From Thermodesulfobacteriota bacterium (GTDB lineage Bacteria; Desulfobacterota; GWC2-55-46), in the NCBI GenBank assembly GCA_030583865.1, contig CP129479.1, forward strand, positions 2,194,819 to 2,258,818: a DNA stretch of 64,000 nucleotides, given 5' to 3'. This document shows positions 1 through 8,905 of the stretch, one piece after another (the first letter of the stretch is position 1; each line of letters starts with the position of its first letter). Made by a program: the position numbers and the translations under genes. The notes under the pieces were generated by a model. It was not told the origin of the DNA. It worked only from the letters and a program-made list of their open reading frames with translations, and ran no database searches.

Positions 1-56
1 CGTTCCTTTCCTCAAGCCCGGGGGCTGATGCGGGCCGCCCCCGGCTACTGACTATC

Positions 57-199
57 GGCAACCTCTAAAAATCGATCTTTTCCCCGGACTCTGTGTCAGG
101 CCGTGAATAAAAATGCTCACATATTCCCATATATGCTCCGCTTTTTATTCCCGGCCTTCCTTGATTGCGGGAAAAATCTCTAATTTTTTAGAGGTTGCC
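57..199. repeat. Palindromic repeat family A, copy A1
   Basis: An imperfect ~143-bp palindrome with terminal arms ggcaacctctaaaaa and its complement, enclosing an apical segment related to gcggagcatatat / atatgtgagc. It is inverted relative to the copies at 14241, 47539, 48066 and 51318. It lies about 28 bp beyond the stop codon of the minus-strand membrane-protein gene, so it would form a long hairpin in that gene's 3' end. The rest of positions 1-226 shows no gene. Confidence 0.85.
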
Positions 200-226
200 T
201 TATCTTCGCTTCGCGCGGCGCATCCG

Positions 227-1840
227 TCAAGGGGAAAAGACCCTCCCCAGCCTGCATATTATAAACTGGTCCTCTATGGAGCTGAAAGTGCGGCACTCCT
301 CTTTAACGGCGTACATTTCGAATTTGCCAGCGGTGCTCTCTATCTGCAATATGTTCGGGAAAGGCACCAGGATATATGCCGGGCCGTTATGGTTTTTCAG
401 AAGCTCCCGTATCTCCGCCTGGAATTTCGTGTCCTTGTGCGGGGCGGTAAAATTGCTCTCGACCCTCACGAAACGGACATTCTCCGGGAAATACGGGATT
501 ATATACGAATACGGCCGTATCCCTGCCATTATTACGACCGAACCTTTCTCAATGGCCGCGGGCGGCCTCTCAAGCCCGAACAGTGTCTCCGACCAGCTGG
601 TCCTTCCCCAATCCGGGGCCTTCGCAAACGATATGATGGAAATAAACGCTGCGGCGACCGAGATGTAGAACCACGGCCTGCCTTTTACGATATGGCTCAA
701 AAGCACCGCAATCAGGACCGGGGACAACAACTCCAGCGGCACGATATACCTGTAATACGGCAAATTGACCTGCCAAACAATATAGGAAACCACGAAAAAG
801 ACGGCCATGAATGCGTATTTGTCTCTCGATTGGCGGTCCAGTCCGGCCGGCGTTTCGGCCCTCTTCCTGAAAATATCATACAGGAGCACGGCCGCTGCGA
901 GCACTATCAGGACATATGCCACTGCAAAGCGTATGTCCCTGAAGTGCAGTTCCAGCACCAGGTTGTTGCTCTTCGCGAAATAGAACGGATAGAAAAGCGC
1001 CTGGACTGCTCCTTTCGGGTAAAAGCGCGCGTCTCCTATCTCAACCGGGTCGAAATACGGCGATTTGAAGATGGAATTGAAGAACGGGAAAAACGGGCTT
1101 TCGAACCTTTTCCACAACATGAACATCCAGACGCCGGAGGACAGCAATAGCCCGAAGGCGATGCCGAGTCCCCATGATACAGCGCTTGCAGCGGCCTTTC
1201 CGAGGGCCCTTGACGCGGCAAGCACGGCAATGAGGGCGCCAACGGCATATATCAATAGCGTAAGCTTAAGCCCAACGCCTGCGCCGAGGGCGAGGCCGCT
1301 CAGGAAAACGAGGCATAAGTATGCCCGCCGGTCCTCCTTTTCAAAAGCCAGTAGCATCAGGAGAAATGCTCCCAGCACGAAAATGGCGACGAGGTTGTCG
1401 TTCAAGGTCGTGCCGAGCTCGGCGATGAAGCCGGCGCCAAGGACGCCGACAACGGCAGCGAAGAACGAAAGGGCGCTTCTTTTGAGGCCATCCTCAAATG
1501 TAAACAGCTTCAGGCCTATGAGGTACAACAGCCAGAAATTAATCCCGTGCAGGGCGCCCATGACAAAGCCCGCGCATACCGGTTTCCCGAGGTAATGGAC
1601 GGAGAGATAGAACGGCAAGTCAAGTACCGGGTTCAGATAGTTCTGGAGCTGGGCAGGCCCGAAATCGAAGTCGAGGCGGCCGTTGAGGAAAGCGTACGGG
1701 TTGTAGAAATGGTAGTTCTTCAAGTCCCAGTCTATGACCGGGCCCAGGGCTACGGACAGGGCTCCGAAAAAAAGCATGCTTGAAAAAAGGAGCAGCAGGC
1801 CCTGCGCTCCAGGGGTGAGGAAATGCTTTTTTTGCCCCAT
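227..1840 (-). CDS. Polytopic membrane protein, probable GT-C-type glycosyltransferase
   Basis: 537 residues with about ten or more hydrophobic segments. The first periplasmic loop carries an acidic D37-W-D39 pair in the context IDWDLKNYHFYNPYA, which resembles the DxD-type motif of GT-C enzymes that use lipid-linked sugars (ArnT, PMT and relatives). The C-terminal ~100 residues are soluble. GT-C membership is inferred from topology and this motif; donor and acceptor cannot be told. The ATG at 1840 has a GGAG sequence upstream. It stands alone, separated from the sensor kinase beyond 1977 on the same strand, and ends just before repeat A1. It could instead be another kind of polytopic transferase. 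Confidence 0.6.
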   Translation of the reverse strand: MGQKKHFLTPGAQGLLLLFSSMLFFGALSVALGPVIDWDLKNYHFYNPYAFLNGRLDFDFGPAQLQNYLNPVLDLPFYLSVHYLGKPVCAGFVMGALHGINFWLLYLIGLKLFTFEDGLKRSALSFFAAVVGVLGAGFIAELGTTLNDNLVAIFVLGAFLLMLLAFEKEDRRAYLCLVFLSGLALGAGVGLKLTLLIYAVGALIAVLAASRALGKAAASAVSWGLGIAFGLLLSSGVWMFMLWKRFESPFFPFFNSIFKSPYFDPVEIGDARFYPKGAVQALFYPFYFAKSNNLVLELHFRDIRFAVAYVLIVLAAAVLLYDIFRKRAETPAGLDRQSRDKYAFMAVFFVVSYIVWQVNLPYYRYIVPLELLSPVLIAVLLSHIVKGRPWFYISVAAAFISIISFAKAPDWGRTSWSETLFGLERPPAAIEKGSVVIMAGIRPYSYIIPYFPENVRFVRVESNFTAPHKDTKFQAEIRELLKNHNGPAYILVPFPNILQIESTAGKFEMYAVKEECRTFSSIEDQFIICRLGRVFSP

Positions 1841-1976
1841 TTTTCAAGGCTCCAAGCTGGACTACGGATGACTCAGGCCGGGAATTGCCGGCCCATACTA
1901 TACATCCTTTCGTGTCAGCGCTTCAACGGGGAATTGGCCGGAGGGGAGGCGCTGACGCGTCGCCGGGGCCGGGCTC

Positions 1977-4862
1977 TCAATTCACCAGTTTCGAGACGAC
2001 GCTGCTGAGCTCGTCTATAGTGAAAGGCTTCTTGATGGAAGGCGCGCCCACCCTGGAAAGGAAGGCCTGCGTCTCCGTGTTTATGCTGTCTCCCGATATG
2101 AAGATCATCTTCTTGAGGGCCTCCGGCCTCAGGACCTGCACCTCGTTGTAGAACCCCTTGCCGCCGAGCCCCGGCATCTTGATGTCGCTTATTATGAGGT
2201 CGTAGTCCGAGCCGGACACCTTGACGATGGCGTCCTCGGCGGACGAGCACCTGTCCACCACGAATCCGAAGCCGGTGAGCGAGTCCATGAGGAGGTCAAG
2301 CACTATGGGCTCGTCGTCCACTACGAGGGCCTTCTTGCCGTCCACCTTCAGCTTCTCGGATGCTTCGCCTCCGCTGTAAAAGAGGCCTTCGGAGCCGTCA
2401 CCCGCTACCGGCAGCTCCACGATGAAGGTGGTCCCGTTCCTCCTCCGGCTGGACGCGTATATGTTGCCGCCGTGCTCGTGCACTATGCCGTACGAGATGG
2501 AGAGGCCGAGCCCGGTCCCCTTCCCCACCTCCTTTGTGGTAAAGAACGGGTCGAATATCCTGTTGGCTATCTCCTCGGATATGCCCTTGCCGGAATCCTC
2601 TACGCTTACGACTATCTTCCCGTTGCCGTGCCTGCTTGTTATCCTGATAGTGCCGCCGGAGCCGCCCTCCTTTATCGCGTCGCTCGCGTTGTTTATGAGG
2701 TTCAGGAACACCTGCTGTATCTGGTTGGCGTCCAGCATGGTCCCGGGTATCGATTCGTCAAGGTCGAGGTCGATTTTTATGTTGTCGATCCTCAGCTGGT
2801 ACGCCCTGAAGTCCAGGCTGTCCCTTATTATGCGGTTTACGTCGCCGTACTTCTTCTCCGGCCTCTTCCACCTGGCGAAGGTGAGGAGGTTCTCGATTAT
2901 CTTCTTGCAGCGGTGCGAGGCCTCGTTGATCTTCCGTATCTTGGAGCTTGCGCTCTCGCCGAGCTTGTCCTCGAGGAGGAGCTCGGAGAAGCACATTATC
3001 CCGGTAAGCGGGTTATTGAGCTCGTGGGCGACCCCGGATACGAGCTCCCCGAGAGACGAAAGCTTGTCCGACTGGAGGAGCTTCTGCGTAAGGAGCCGCT
3101 TCTCCGTAACGTCGTGGACGTAGACGACGGCGCTCCCGGGATTTGCCCCGTCCAGCACCGGATAGGACTGCCAGACGAACACCTTGCCGTCCGGGGTAGT
3201 GAACTCCATCTCGGCGGTGGACGAGTGATCTATCGACTTCCTTACCGGGCAGTTCCTGGCCGGCGGCTCAAGCCCGAACGCGGCGTACACGTTCCTGCCG
3301 ACGGCTGCCCGCTCCGTCAGGCCCGTCATCTCAAGGAAAGACCTGTTCGCCTCGACTATCTTGTAATCGCTCCCGACGAGCAGTATGAAATCCCTTATGC
3401 CGTCGTAGATGAGCCGTAGCTTGTTCTTGGCCTTCTTGAGTTCCTCTTCCTCCTTGAGTATTATCCTGTTGGCCTTCTGGAGCTCGGTGTTCTTCCTGTC
3501 CAGGTCCTCGTTAAGGAGCTTCAGCTCCTCGTTAATGGCATGGAGCTCCTCGGTCTGGCTCTGCGTTTCCTCGTACGCGATCTCGAGCTCCTCGTTGGAT
3601 ATCCGGAGCTCCTCGTTCAGGTGGGCAAGCTCGGTGTTCTTGGCCTCTATCTCGGCAAGGTACCTGGCCTTCTCGGCCTCCCTTCCGTCCGCCTCGTCCG
3701 CCATCCTGTTGAACACCTTCGCGAGCACGGCTATCTCGTCCACGGCCTCGGCGTCCTCGACCGCTATCCTGACGCCCTGGTCGCCCCTGCCGTACGCGAG
3801 AAGCTTCTCCTTTACCTCCTTGAGGGGCCTCGTTATCCTGTGGGTCGAGACGAAGGCGGCCATGAGCGCGAAGCTGAAGCCTATGAGGGTTATTACTGCT
3901 ATGACCAGCTGGTTTTCCCTCTGTATGGCCCAAAGCCTCTCCTTGGAGATGCCGACTTGCAGGGAGCCGACTATATTGCCCCTCGAGTCCCTGATCGGCT
4001 CGGACAACGATATCAGCGAAAGCCCTCCTACGGCCATCTCGCCGAGGAAAGACTTGCCTGCCGCAAGCTCCGAATATGCAGTCCCGTTTATGCGCGTGCC
4101 GCGCATATTCCTTCCGTTCTCGTCGGTTATGTTTGTCGATACGCGCACGCCCATGGCGGATATGGTCGTGAAGAACCCGGGGAGCTTCCGGGACACCATG
4201 TCAGGCACGAAGCTGTCGTTATTAAGCACGTCACCGGTTATTATGGTGCCGGTTACCGCGCCGCGCCCGTCCAGCACCGGCGTGACCACCATGAGCGCCA
4301 GCACGCCGGGGGAGTCGCCGCCGGGCGCGCTCGCGTCCGGCGACGCGTTCATGGCAAGCTCCGGCCCTTCGAGCCTCAAGGCCGCCCCGTCGAGGAGCTC
4401 GGTGGAAGTCCGGGCCTCCCTGCCCTCCACGGCCTGCCTGGTAAGCCCGCCGAGGAGGAAGAGGTCGCCGGCGGATGCGCTGTTGAGCCTTGCTATGACC
4501 CTGCCTTCACCGTCGGTAACGGCCCAGATGTCCACATATGGCCTCGCCTTTTTCCAGGATGCCATGCTGTCCCTGAGATACCTGGCGTCCCCCGAGGCGA
4601 CCGCCTCCTGTATCTCGCGCATTGCAGCGGCCTGGAGCATGCCGTAGCGCATCTGGTCGCCGCGGACGTGATACTCGGTCCACGCCGCCTTTATGCCCGT
4701 GGAGACCTGCTCGACCGCGTGCTCCATGAGCCTCGTGTCTATCACCCTGTAGGAGATATAGGCAAGGAGGAACATCGGGACAAGGACGACGGAAAGGAAG
4801 ACGACCGTGAACTTGAAACCCATCGGCCGTCCGTAGAAGTACCTGAGCGGTCTCATGGGCAT
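1977..4862 (-). CDS. Membrane hybrid histidine kinase (sensor-HAMP-PAS-HisKA-HATPase-REC)
   Basis: 961 residues. An N-terminal membrane segment (about 16-38) and a second near 320-342 enclose a ~280-residue periplasmic sensor region of double-Cache character. Then come HAMP, a long heptad-rich coiled coil (repeated NEEL-type segments), a PAS domain, HisKA with its phosphorylatable His in VAHELNNPLTG, an HATPase domain (VEDSGKGIS, GKGTGLGLS) and a C-terminal receiver (VVDDEP, SDIKMPG, KKPF). All key residues of kinase and receiver are present. Its ATG overlaps the end of the upstream cheR-like gene by 10 bp, so the two are translationally coupled. The ligand is unknown. Confidence 0.9.
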   Translation of the reverse strand: MPMRPLRYFYGRPMGFKFTVVFLSVVLVPMFLLAYISYRVIDTRLMEHAVEQVSTGIKAAWTEYHVRGDQMRYGMLQAAAMREIQEAVASGDARYLRDSMASWKKARPYVDIWAVTDGEGRVIARLNSASAGDLFLLGGLTRQAVEGREARTSTELLDGAALRLEGPELAMNASPDASAPGGDSPGVLALMVVTPVLDGRGAVTGTIITGDVLNNDSFVPDMVSRKLPGFFTTISAMGVRVSTNITDENGRNMRGTRINGTAYSELAAGKSFLGEMAVGGLSLISLSEPIRDSRGNIVGSLQVGISKERLWAIQRENQLVIAVITLIGFSFALMAAFVSTHRITRPLKEVKEKLLAYGRGDQGVRIAVEDAEAVDEIAVLAKVFNRMADEADGREAEKARYLAEIEAKNTELAHLNEELRISNEELEIAYEETQSQTEELHAINEELKLLNEDLDRKNTELQKANRIILKEEEELKKAKNKLRLIYDGIRDFILLVGSDYKIVEANRSFLEMTGLTERAAVGRNVYAAFGLEPPARNCPVRKSIDHSSTAEMEFTTPDGKVFVWQSYPVLDGANPGSAVVYVHDVTEKRLLTQKLLQSDKLSSLGELVSGVAHELNNPLTGIMCFSELLLEDKLGESASSKIRKINEASHRCKKIIENLLTFARWKRPEKKYGDVNRIIRDSLDFRAYQLRIDNIKIDLDLDESIPGTMLDANQIQQVFLNLINNASDAIKEGGSGGTIRITSRHGNGKIVVSVEDSGKGISEEIANRIFDPFFTTKEVGKGTGLGLSISYGIVHEHGGNIYASSRRRNGTTFIVELPVAGDGSEGLFYSGGEASEKLKVDGKKALVVDDEPIVLDLLMDSLTGFGFVVDRCSSAEDAIVKVSGSDYDLIISDIKMPGLGGKGFYNEVQVLRPEALKKMIFISGDSINTETQAFLSRVGAPSIKKPFTIDELSSVVSKLVN

Positions 4863-5683
4863 TTCCTGTAGATGTTGAGGCCGCGCGCGAGCGGCTCATA
4901 CCCTGCGGAGTACATGTGCGGCAGCACCTCCGCCTTCCCCATGACCAATATGCCGCCTGGGCGGAGCGCGTAATCGAGCTTCGCGAAGACCTTCTCCTGG
5001 AGGGGCTTGTTGAAATATATGAAAAGGTTCCTGCAGAAGAGTATGTTCACCCCCCTTATGGAAGGGCTCTGGACTATGTCCAGGGTGCCGAACCGCACCA
5101 GGCCCCTCAAGTCCATGCTCACCCGGTAGAAGCCGTCCGCCGGCACGAAGTACTTCTCCCGGAGCGCAGGCGGGACGTTCGCTATAGCTTCCTCCCTGTA
5201 TACGGCCCTCCTGGCCTGGTCAAGCGCGTCGCAATCCATGTCGGTCGCGAAGATACGCGAGCCGGCAAGCGCCTCGGGGCTCATGGCCTCGGCAAAGAGC
5301 GCGCCGAGCGAATAGGCCTCCTCGCCGTAGGCGCACCCGCAGCACCAAGACTTCAACGGCGTATTTCGGAACTCGCGCCTGACGATGCCTTCCAGGACGG
5401 AGAAGACCTCCGGCTCCCTGAAAAACTCGCTTACCTTTATCGTGAGCGTGGAGAAGAGCCTGTGGTACTCGTAAGGGTCTTTTCCGAGGATATGGAGGTA
5501 GTCTTCGCAGGAGCGCGCCCTGGCGGAGTGAAGGAGTTTCGAGACCCTCCGCGAAAGCGTCGACCTCTTGTAATTTCTGAAATCCCAGCCCCGCTCCTCG
5601 TAGACCTTCTCCAGAAGCGAGGAAAGTCCGTCTGAGGAACCGCTCTGGCCGTGCATATGGAGGGTCCCGTGGACAAGATTCAT
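4853..5683 (-). CDS. CheR-type protein-glutamate O-methyltransferase
   Basis: A SAM-dependent methyltransferase of the CheR family, which methylates glutamates of chemoreceptors. Recognisable pieces are the N-terminal helical domain, SEFFREP, the SAM-binding CGCAYGEEAYS, and ILFCRNLFIYF near the C terminus. From the ATG at 5683 it has 276 residues, close to the usual CheR length. A longer form starting at GTG 5752 would run into the hairpin at 5743-5763, and neither start has a clear ribosome site. No chemoreceptor, cheA or cheB is nearby. The partner is a hybrid kinase, so the pair may serve a non-flagellar sensory pathway (inference). Confidence 0.85.
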   Translation of the reverse strand: MNLVHGTLHMHGQSGSSDGLSSLLEKVYEERGWDFRNYKRSTLSRRVSKLLHSARARSCEDYLHILGKDPYEYHRLFSTLTIKVSEFFREPEVFSVLEGIVRREFRNTPLKSWCCGCAYGEEAYSLGALFAEAMSPEALAGSRIFATDMDCDALDQARRAVYREEAIANVPPALREKYFVPADGFYRVSMDLRGLVRFGTLDIVQSPSIRGVNILFCRNLFIYFNKPLQEKVFAKLDYALRPGGILVMGKAEVLPHMYSAGYEPLARGLNIYRKCP

Positions 5684-5742
5684 AAGTTGTATACCAGGAA
5701 GAGGTAAAGGCCTAAATAGCAGGGTTTGAAAACACCCCGCCA

Positions 5743-5862
5743 GGCAATCCACGATGGATTGCCAAATTGCGAAGACTTTCCGAGTCGGGCAATTTGTGAG
5801 GCCTGGACGGATTCATTCCGGCCAGGCCGTAGTTGAAAAAATCCAAGAAGGATTTTTTCAAC
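5743..5862. repeat. Cluster of hairpins between divergent genes (includes family G copy 1)
   Basis: Three inverted repeats in the ~330-bp gap between cheR and the DsrE-like gene: 5743-5763 (ggcaatcca / tggattgcc), 5762-5797 (caaattgc / gcaatttg) and 5832-5862 (gttgaaaaaatcc / ggattttttcaac). The last resembles the hairpin at 7868-7912. No convincing gene is seen here; short reading frames across it look like palindrome translations. Confidence 0.6.
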
Positions 5863-6080
5863 ACCCTGATTGAAGGGAGTTTTGGTTCCGAGTGCCCCCT
5901 CAACCAGAACAGATAGCACAAATCTGTTTTTTTTGCAATAATTTGTTTAGGCCTGACGAACCGACGGTCTAATTTACTCACCCAACCGTGCCTGGGGGCG
6001 CGCTGCCGGGCCAAGCTGGAGGCGAGCGTTTTCCCCGAAAAACCTTGAACATAATGCGGTTTCCGGGGTATCATACCCGT

Positions 6081-6590
6081 ATGGCAACCGGTTTACAAAC
6101 AGCTCCGGCGGAGCCCCGAAAAAGCGTCACAATCGTCCTTTTCAGCGGCGACCTCGACAAGGCCATCGCGGCCTTCGTCATAGCCACTGCCGCCGCTTCA
6201 ATGGGCATGAAAGTCAACATCTTCTTCACCTTCTGGGGGCTTAACGCCATAAAGAGAAAGGGCGGGCTCATAAAAGGGCAGGGCTGGATGCAGAAGATGC
6301 TGAATATAATGAATTACGGCCATGCCAGGAAGCTCGCCCTATCGAAGCTCAACATGATGGGCATGGGCCCGGCAATGCTGAAGACCATGATGTCTAAAAA
6401 GCGGGTGCCGAGCCTCGATGAATTCATAAAGACCGCTTCCGCCCTGGGCGTCGGGTTCTATGCCTGCGAGATGAGCATGACGGTGATGGGCCTCCGGAAG
6501 GAGGACTTCATAGACGAGTGCCGCGACGTCATAGGGGCGGTAAGCTATATTTCCATAGCAAAGGACTCGAACGTCAACCTTTTCATTTGA
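6081..6590 (+). CDS. DsrE/DsrF-like family protein
   Basis: 169 residues of the DsrE_2 type: an N-terminal strand (VTIVLFSGDLDKAIAAF) leads into a small alpha/beta fold, followed by the FFTFWGLNAIKRK segment typical of this family and a Cys in GFYACEMSMTVMG that matches the position of the possible sulfur-carrying cysteine. Such proteins move sulfane sulfur or regulate sulfur oxidation, often with TusA and rhodaneses. A tusA-like gene follows at 6800, separated by repeat B1. The ATG at 6081 was chosen because family members begin close to the first strand; an in-frame ATG at 6054 is an alternative. Confidence 0.8.
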   Translation: MATGLQTAPAEPRKSVTIVLFSGDLDKAIAAFVIATAAASMGMKVNIFFTFWGLNAIKRKGGLIKGQGWMQKMLNIMNYGHARKLALSKLNMMGMGPAMLKTMMSKKRVPSLDEFIKTASALGVGFYACEMSMTVMGLRKEDFIDECRDVIGAVSYISIAKDSNVNLFI

Positions 6591-6651
6591 GGCCGGGTCC
6601 GCCTTGCGGAACGGCACAACCGGCGGACTTCTAACAGCTTGCCGTTTTATT

Positions 6652-6770
6652 CAGGCTGCTCAAAAAGCTCCGGATGCGAGGCCCCGTTGGAACAGGGGAG
6701 CAAGGATGCGGCGTGCTTTTCGTGTACGCCGGAGTGTCAATCGACGCAGATGGGCTTTTTCAGCAGCCTG
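6652..6770. repeat. Palindromic repeat family B, copy B1
   Basis: A ~119-bp element with terminal arms caggctgctcaaaaag and ctttttcagcagcctg and an internal hairpin around the cgtgtacgcc sequence. Other copies are at 37479, 40609 and 61716. This one is diverged in its left half. It separates the DsrE-like gene from the tusA-like gene. Confidence 0.85.
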
Positions 6771-6799
6771 CCTAGCCGTTCAGGAAAAGAGAGGGTATC

Positions 6800-7036
6800 A
6801 TGGAAGAGTTCGCTCCTGACAAGACCCTTGACGCAAGGGGCTTAAGCTGTCCCATGCCGTCCGTAAAGACGGCCCTGGCGCTCGAAGGGATGGTCCCGGG
6901 ACAGGTGCTCCTGGTGCTTACGGACGACCCTGTCTCCCAGAAAGAGCTGCCGCTCTGGGCCGAAGCGACCGGCAACAAGCTCCTGGCCCTCGACCGCGAG
7001 GAGAAGACCATCAGGATATTCCTCAGGAAGGGATGA
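6800..7036 (+). CDS. TusA/SirA-family sulfur-carrier protein
   Basis: 78 residues, the normal length for TusA. The family signature LDARGLSCPMPSVKTA contains the Cys-Pro in which the cysteine carries a persulfide that is passed on in sulfur relay (tRNA thiolation, cofactor synthesis or dissimilatory sulfur metabolism). The ATG at 6800 is preceded by gagaggg. It lies downstream of a DsrE-like gene, as in many sulfur-relay clusters, and 7 bp ahead of the uridine phosphorylase gene. Which acceptor it serves cannot be read from the sequence. Confidence 0.9.
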   Translation: MEEFAPDKTLDARGLSCPMPSVKTALALEGMVPGQVLLVLTDDPVSQKELPLWAEATGNKLLALDREEKTIRIFLRKG

Positions 7037-7043
7037 CCGCCGG

Positions 7044-7832
7044 ATGGCGAAGGCCTACCACCTCGACCTTGACAGGAAAGCGATAAAGGGCGCTGCTATC
7101 GCGCTTCTCCCGGGCGACCCAGGGAGGTCAAGGCCCATAGCCGAGGCAGTCGCCAGGGCCTACGGCACCGATTTCTCCCTCGTCGCATCCAGGCGCGAGT
7201 TCACCACCTGCCTTACGGAGGCCCTCGGCAGGAAGGTGCTCGTAACCTCAACTGGCATAGGCGGCCCGTCCACATCCATAGCGATCGACGAGCTCGCCCA
7301 GCTGGGCGTCACCCATTTCATCCGCGTCGGCACGACCGGGGCAATACAGGACAATATAAAGAACGGGGACTGCGTCATAACCACGGGCTCGGTACGCCTT
7401 GACGGCGCGTCCACGCACTACGCCCCCATCGAATACCCGGCTGTCGCGGATTTTTCGATTGTGGCAGCCCTCGTCCTCGGCGCGAAAGAGGCCGGCGTCC
7501 GGTTCCATGTGGGCGTGACGGCCTCGTCCGACACCTTCTACCCCGGCGAGGAGAGGCCGGACTCCTTCATGAAGTACAAGCTCCGGAGGTTCAGGGGCGC
7601 GACGAGGGAATGGAAGGCGCTCCATGTGCTCAACTACGAGATGGAGTCCTCGACGCTGCTTACGGTTACCTCTGCCCTGGGGTTAAAGGGCGGCTGCGTG
7701 ACCGGGGTCGTGAACAGGGGCAGCACCGGGAAGATAACCGCGAACGCGCTCCGGGCAGGCACGGAGAACGCGGTCAGGACCGCTGTTGCAGCGATAGGGT
7801 TCCTGCTTGAAGGGGAAGGCGGGCTTCCCTGA
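7044..7832 (+). CDS. udp: Uridine phosphorylase
   Basis: 262 residues of the nucleoside phosphorylase-I family. It cleaves uridine with phosphate to uracil and ribose 1-phosphate. Motifs: LLPGDPGR (phosphate binding), TGIGGPSTSIAIDEL, RVGTTGAIQ, and NYEMESSTLLT, whose Glu-Met-Glu contacts the ribose. The SSDTFYPGEERPD stretch fits the uracil-binding region of Udp better than purine phosphorylases. It follows the tusA-like gene closely (7 bp), so the two are probably co-transcribed, although no functional link is obvious. Confidence 0.88.
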   Translation: MAKAYHLDLDRKAIKGAAIALLPGDPGRSRPIAEAVARAYGTDFSLVASRREFTTCLTEALGRKVLVTSTGIGGPSTSIAIDELAQLGVTHFIRVGTTGAIQDNIKNGDCVITTGSVRLDGASTHYAPIEYPAVADFSIVAALVLGAKEAGVRFHVGVTASSDTFYPGEERPDSFMKYKLRRFRGATREWKALHVLNYEMESSTLLTVTSALGLKGGCVTGVVNRGSTGKITANALRAGTENAVRTAVAAIGFLLEGEGGLP

Positions 7833-7867
7833 GTCTCCAGTGCCGTTCAGGTCCCGGCAGTTCTATC

Positions 7868-7912
7868 AGGATGTTAAAAAGTCCTTCCTGGACTTTTCGA
7901 ACCTCCTGACAA
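7868..7912. terminator. Bidirectional hairpin between convergent genes (family G copy 2)
   Basis: Inverted repeat aaaaagtcc-ttcct-ggactttt flanked by cagg...cctg, lying between the converging udp and phosphoesterase genes. Both strands have short T-rich ends, so it may end transcription both ways. It belongs to the same repeat style as 5832-5862. Confidence 0.55.
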
Positions 7913-7919
7913 AAGAGCT

Positions 7920-8339
7920 TCATCCGGAACGGATCACTCCGCGCGGCTTGAGCTTGAGGAGAAGCCAGTTCTTCTCCATGAAGCGGACCAGGGCATATCT
8001 CCCGGAAATCTTCTTGCCAATTAATTCAACGACTATCCTGTCTTTTTCCCAGGCCTCCACGACGTAGGCGCCGAGGTCCCAGACCTCTATCTTGCCTGCG
8101 CCGTACCGCCCTTCAGGTATGGCGCCTTCGAAGCCGAAGTGCTCGAGCGGGTGGTCCTCCACCTCGATTGCCAGCCTTTTTACCCCGGGCTGCCCGGGCA
8201 TTCCCTTGGGGACGGCCCAGCTCTTCAATACCCCTCCCCTTTCGAGCCTCAGGTCATAATGCGGGCGCCTTGCCTCGTGCCAGTGCACGACGAATTTCCG
8301 GTTTTCCCCCAATCCGTCCTCCGGGTTGACAGCTCCCAT
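7920..8339 (-). CDS. Stand-alone DNA ligase D-type 3'-phosphoesterase
   Basis: 139 residues that match only the phosphoesterase module of LigD, the end-healing part of bacterial non-homologous end joining. Signatures are FVVHWHEARRPHYDLRLE near residues 15-32 and DHPLEHFGFEGAIPEGRYGAG near 62-82, which hold the metal- and phosphate-binding His, Asp, Arg and Tyr residues. No ligase or primase domain and no ku gene are in the window. Such solo enzymes remove 3'-phosphates or 3'-ribonucleotides. Its 5' end overlaps the likely promoter of the divergent slp-like gene. Confidence 0.9.
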   Translation of the reverse strand: MGAVNPEDGLGENRKFVVHWHEARRPHYDLRLERGGVLKSWAVPKGMPGQPGVKRLAIEVEDHPLEHFGFEGAIPEGRYGAGKIEVWDLGAYVVEAWEKDRIVVELIGKKISGRYALVRFMEKNWLLLKLKPRGVIRSG

Positions 8340-8353
8340 TTACATGCTATTTT
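8326..8353 (+). promoter_or_regulatory. Likely promoter of slp-like gene
   Basis: TTGACA at 8326-8331, 16 bp, then TATTTT at 8348-8353. It overlaps the first codons of the divergent phosphoesterase gene. Confidence 0.45.
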
Positions 8354-8401
8354 CATTATAGTGGCCGCACTGCGATTACACAACCAGGAAGGATAACGCC
8401 A

Positions 8402-8905
8402 ATGGCCAAGAGGTTCCTCCTGCTTTCAGCGCTTGCAGCCGTTCTATTCTCGGGATGCGCGCCGGTCATCTCAAAGGAAACGCTCGGGACCGTCAACCGC
8501 GGACTCGAGTTCAGCGAGGTCGCATCCAGGCCGGCGGACTACGTGGGCACGTCGGTTGTCTTCGGAGGGACCATCCTCGAGACCCGCAACGAAGAGGGCC
8601 GGACGGTCGTCGAGGTACTCCAGGAGGGTCTCGATTCCAGGCTCAGGCCCTCCGAGCGGGGCGAATCGGAAGGGCGGTTCCTTGTAGAGTTCGAGGGTTT
8701 CAGGGACCCGGCCATATACTCGAAGGGCAAGAGGATAACCGTCGCGGGCGAGGTCATCGGCACAGAGAGGCTCCGCGTCGGCAGGGGCGCATACGACTAC
8801 CCGGTGATACAGCCAAGGGAGCATGCGCTCCTCGACCCCCCTTCGTACGACCCGGGGCCGCGCATCGGCATAGGCATAGGGCTCGGCTACACCCGCGTGA
8901 GGTGA
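8402..8905 (+). CDS. Slp-family outer-membrane lipoprotein
   Basis: 167 residues. A signal peptide ends in the lipobox LFSGC (Cys about 19), followed by CAPVISKETL, which matches the start of mature Slp proteins. The body carries the family pattern VASRPADYVGTSVVFGGTILETRN and GKRITVAGEV. Slp is a starvation- or acid-inducible outer-membrane lipoprotein of unclear mechanism. A ribosome site (aggaagg) precedes the ATG. Its last 19 bp overlap, tail to tail, the end of the HD-GYP gene on the other strand. Confidence 0.85.
   Translation: MAKRFLLLSALAAVLFSGCAPVISKETLGTVNRGLEFSEVASRPADYVGTSVVFGGTILETRNEEGRTVVEVLQEGLDSRLRPSERGESEGRFLVEFEGFRDPAIYSKGKRITVAGEVIGTERLRVGRGAYDYPVIQPREHALLDPPSYDPGPRIGIGIGLGYTRVR

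Noticed and set aside
2472-4871. Long plus-strand frames opposite the hybrid kinase
   Set aside because: They are shadows of GC-biased third positions. The minus strand encodes a full multi-domain kinase with all catalytic motifs.
5618-5630. gaggaaagtccg, which resembles the RNase P RNA core
   Set aside because: It lies inside the cheR-like coding sequence in frame, with no other RNase P RNA features around it.
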